Under the pieces are notes generated by a model. The model saw nothing but the letters and a program-made list of their open reading frames with translations, did no database searches and was not told the origin of the DNA. A stretch of 25,870 nt of DNA, from the NCBI GenBank assembly GCA_023230985.1, contig JALNWH010000015.1, positions 1 through 25,870 on the forward strand, read 5' to 3'. This DNA comes from Bacillota bacterium. Its GTDB lineage: Bacteria > Bacillota > Clostridia > Lutisporales > Lutisporaceae. Positions 24,452-25,870 of the stretch are shown piece after piece; position 1 is the first letter of the stretch; the number at the start of each line of letters is the position of its first letter. A program made the translations under genes and the position numbers.

Positions 24452-24809
24452 AAGCATTTAAACTTTCTTTGGCTATGTTAACAAGTTTAGCAAAGGCTAT
24501 TTCATCATTAACAGCTAAATCTGCGAGCATTTTTCTATTTATATCCATACCTGAGGATTTTAATCCGTTTATAAATCTGCTATATGAAATTCCATTATTT
24601 CTTGCCGCAGCATTTATTCTGGTTATCCATAGTTTTCTGAAATCTCTTTTTCTTTGTTTTCGACCAATATATGAATTCCTTAATGCTCTTAGCACGGATT
24701 CATTTGCAATTGTATATTTTTTACTTCTGGCACCAAAATAACCTTTAGCCAATTTTAAAATTTTTCTGCGTTTTTTATGAGAATGAACTGCTCTTTTTAC
24801 TCTTGCCAT
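24450..24809 (-). CDS. rplT: 50S ribosomal protein L20
   Basis: Early-assembly 23S rRNA-binding protein, and the repressor of its own operon in Firmicutes. The 119-aa, highly basic sequence contains KRRKILKLAKGYFGARSKKY, RDFRKLWITRINAAAR and NGISYSRFINGL, all hallmark L20 blocks; length is standard. It starts 23 nt after the rpmI stop, and GGAGGTAGC precedes the ATG. Last ribosomal gene of infC-rpmI-rplT. Confidence 0.98.
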   Translation of the reverse strand: MARVKRAVHSHKKRRKILKLAKGYFGARSKKYTIANESVLRALRNSYIGRKQRKRDFRKLWITRINAAARNNGISYSRFINGLKSSGMDINRKMLADLAVNDEIAFAKLVNIAKESLNA

Positions 24810-24832
24810 TTTAATGCTACCTCCTTATGCAT

Positions 24833-25030
24833 TTATTTATATGGGATAAGCTTTTTAATATTCTTTGCTTCTGCCGGGCTGACATAAGTTCCTTTTCTAA
24901 GTCTTCTCTTTCTCTTAGCAGTCTTTTTTGTTAATATATGTTTTTTAAAAGCTTTAGCTCTCTTTATTTTGCCTGATTTAGTAAGACTAAATCGCTTTGC
25001 AGAAGATCTATGTGTTTTTTGTTTTGGCAT
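24833..25030 (-). CDS. rpmI: 50S ribosomal protein L35
   Basis: The 65-aa basic protein has the L35 signatures MPKQKTHRSSAKRFSLTKSG, KKHILTKKTAKRKRRLR and VSPAEAKNIKKLIPYK. It lies between infC and rplT, 18 nt after infC, with GGAGG before the ATG. Standard size, nothing unusual. Confidence 0.98.
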   Translation of the reverse strand: MPKQKTHRSSAKRFSLTKSGKIKRAKAFKKHILTKKTAKRKRRLRKGTYVSPAEAKNIKKLIPYK

Positions 25031-25048
25031 TTTAGTGTCCTCCTTATA

Positions 25049-25570
25049 CTATTGTTGTTTAGGTGATAAAACCATCGACATGTTTCTACCTTCTAGCTTT
25101 GCAGATTTTTCAATAGAAGCATAGTCCTTTACTATTTCAAAAAAACGTTCTAAAGCTTTTTGACCAAAGGCTACATGGTCGACTTCTCTTCCTCTAAATC
25201 TTATTGTAACTTTAACTTTATTACCATCAGTCAAAAACTTTTGAGCATTTTTAGCTTTAATATTAAGATCATGAGCTTCAATCTTTGGAGAAAACCTAAT
25301 TTCTTTAACACTTATAACTTTTTGGTTTTTCTTAGCTTCTTTATCTCTTTTGCTTTGCTCAAAAACAAACTTTCCATAATCCATTATCTTACACACCGGT
25401 GGTTTAGCAAGTGGTGCTATTTTAACTAAATCCAACATTCTTTCTGATGCCATTTCAAAGGCTTGCTTGGATGACATAATACCAAGTTGTTTACCGTCAG
25501 AATCAACCACTCTAATCTCTTTATCTCTAATCTCTTCATTAATCTGAACATCCCTACTGTTACTTATAAT
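25049..25570 (-). CDS. infC: Translation initiation factor IF-3 with a rare ATT (or ATA) start
   Basis: IF-3 keeps 30S subunits free and proofreads the start codon. The C-terminal domain (ISVKEIRFSPKIEAHDLNIK, then KVKVTIRFRGREVDHV) and N-domain (SDGKQLGIMSSKQAFEMA) are clear. No in-frame ATG precedes the N-domain. The first GTG (25510) would cut off the conserved INEEIRDKEIRVVDSD part. Reading upstream, the frame stays open to ATT (25568-25570) and ATA (25565-25567), and GGAGG lies 6 or 9 nt before them. ATT is preferred (173 aa). A rare start that IF-3 itself discriminates against is the known basis of infC autoregulation. It leads the infC-rpmI-rplT operon. Confidence 0.92.
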   Translation of the reverse strand: MISNSRDVQINEEIRDKEIRVVDSDGKQLGIMSSKQAFEMASERMLDLVKIAPLAKPPVCKIMDYGKFVFEQSKRDKEAKKNQKVISVKEIRFSPKIEAHDLNIKAKNAQKFLTDGNKVKVTIRFRGREVDHVAFGQKALERFFEIVKDYASIEKSAKLEGRNMSMVLSPKQQ

Positions 25571-25581
25571 TAATCACCTCC

Positions 25582-25713
25582 AAAATAAATTGAGCAGGTA
25601 GACACTCTCTCCACCTGCCCATAAAAATTCACAAAGTATATGGACTATAGAAACCTTTCTAGCTATAGCTGCAAGGTGAGAAGTGGAACTTCTACTTAAA
25701 AATTTTTCTTGAC
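25582..25713 (-). promoter_or_regulatory. L20-type autoregulatory leader of infC-rpmI-rplT
   Basis: A leader of about 130 nt between the promoter and infC. It begins with a hairpin AGAAGT-TCC-ACTTCT, followed by a CTTGCAGCTATAGCT segment. Next comes GTCCATA (25639-25645), which can pair with TATGGGC (25617-25623). The same GGGC also begins the terminator stem (25592-25620). The two structures are therefore mutually exclusive, as expected of an attenuator. Firmicutes infC operons carry an L20-binding leader at this place; identification as that family rests on position and layout. Confidence 0.75.
25592..25620 (-). terminator. Attenuator terminator in the infC leader
   Basis: GGGCAGGTGGA (25610-25620) pairs with TCTACCTGCTC (25592-25602): 11 bp including two G-U pairs, with a 7-nt loop. 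AATTTATTTT follows. It ends just before the infC ribosome binding site. Confidence 0.75.
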
Positions 25714-25719
25714 TTATTA

Positions 25720-25748
25720 ATATTATCATTTATATAAAATTCTGTCAA
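25720..25748 (-). promoter_or_regulatory. Strong sigma-A promoter of infC-rpmI-rplT
   Basis: On the minus strand, a perfect TTGACA (25743-25748), a 17-nt spacer, the TGA extension and TAATAT (25720-25725). The start of transcription would be near 25713. In the remaining 25749-25870 I see no gene or clear signal. Confidence 0.8.
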
Positions 25749-25870
25749 CTGTTTAAAACCCTAGACAGCTTTAACGAGTAAACTTTATACATAAATATAT
25801 ATATCCAATATTTATTACGTAGAATTCCAAATATTCTGAATTTAACCTTTCTGTCACTAATTGAAAAAAC

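Noticed and set aside
25749..25870. Possible end of an upstream gene such as thrS
   Set aside because: Neither strand reads as a recognisable coding segment; AT-rich intergenic DNA is the simpler reading.
1..25870. Search for defence systems, prophage, insertion sequences or a new multi-gene system
   Set aside because: Every sizeable gene but one small membrane protein falls in a known core or fermentation family, and there are no terminal repeats, integrases or repeat arrays.

Overview
The window is an AT-rich chromosomal segment from an endospore-forming, anaerobic member of the Clostridia (Bacillota). The spoIIA operon and yunB indicate sporulation. The ptb-iorAB cluster indicates amino-acid fermentation with ferredoxin and acyl phosphates. 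The infC-rpmI-rplT / pheST / zapA / mutS2 order is typical of clostridia. A Tissierellia- or Sedimentibacter-like amino-acid fermenter would fit, but that placement is an inference. I see no mobile elements, CRISPR arrays, tRNA or rRNA genes. Codon use and gene order look like conserved core chromosome throughout.

Layout, left to right. (1) 1-1421, minus strand: the 5' part of hflX, cut by the window edge, preceded by its own promoter and by yunB. (2) 1598-4048, plus strand: a class A penicillin-binding protein, ending at a perfect bidirectional hairpin terminator. (3) 4110-6011, minus strand: spoIIAA-spoIIAB-sigF behind a near-consensus sigma-H promoter, followed by an unrecognised 97-aa membrane protein. 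(4) 6217-7332, plus strand: an MGDG-synthase/MurG-like glycosyltransferase, divergent from spoIIA. (5) 7329-10665, minus strand: a UvrD-like helicase, then methylthioadenosine phosphorylase and an unusual thymidylate kinase. (6) 10749-13996, minus strand: ptb-iorA-iorB, a catabolic operon with its own promoter and terminator. (7) 14114-19488, minus strand: zapA, mutS2, a DUF523 (TudS-like) protein, a DUF3343 (Se/S carrier-like) protein, an LCP cell-wall ligase and a LUD-domain protein, closely packed and probably largely co-transcribed. (8) 19724-23467, minus strand: pheS-pheT under a T-box riboswitch with a UUC (Phe) specifier. (9) 23553-25748, minus strand: infC-rpmI-rplT plus an SPOUT rRNA methyltransferase, behind a strong promoter and an L20-type attenuator leader.

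Nearly all of it is well-known biology, and I found no convincing novel multi-gene system. The items most worth a second look are: the ATT/ATA start of infC together with a leader whose alternative stems are mutually exclusive; the ptb-iorAB gene pairing; the adjacency of two sulfur/selenium-related DUF proteins; the unknown membrane protein at the end of the sigF operon; the atypical thymidylate kinase; and the long inverted repeat between pheT and zapA.
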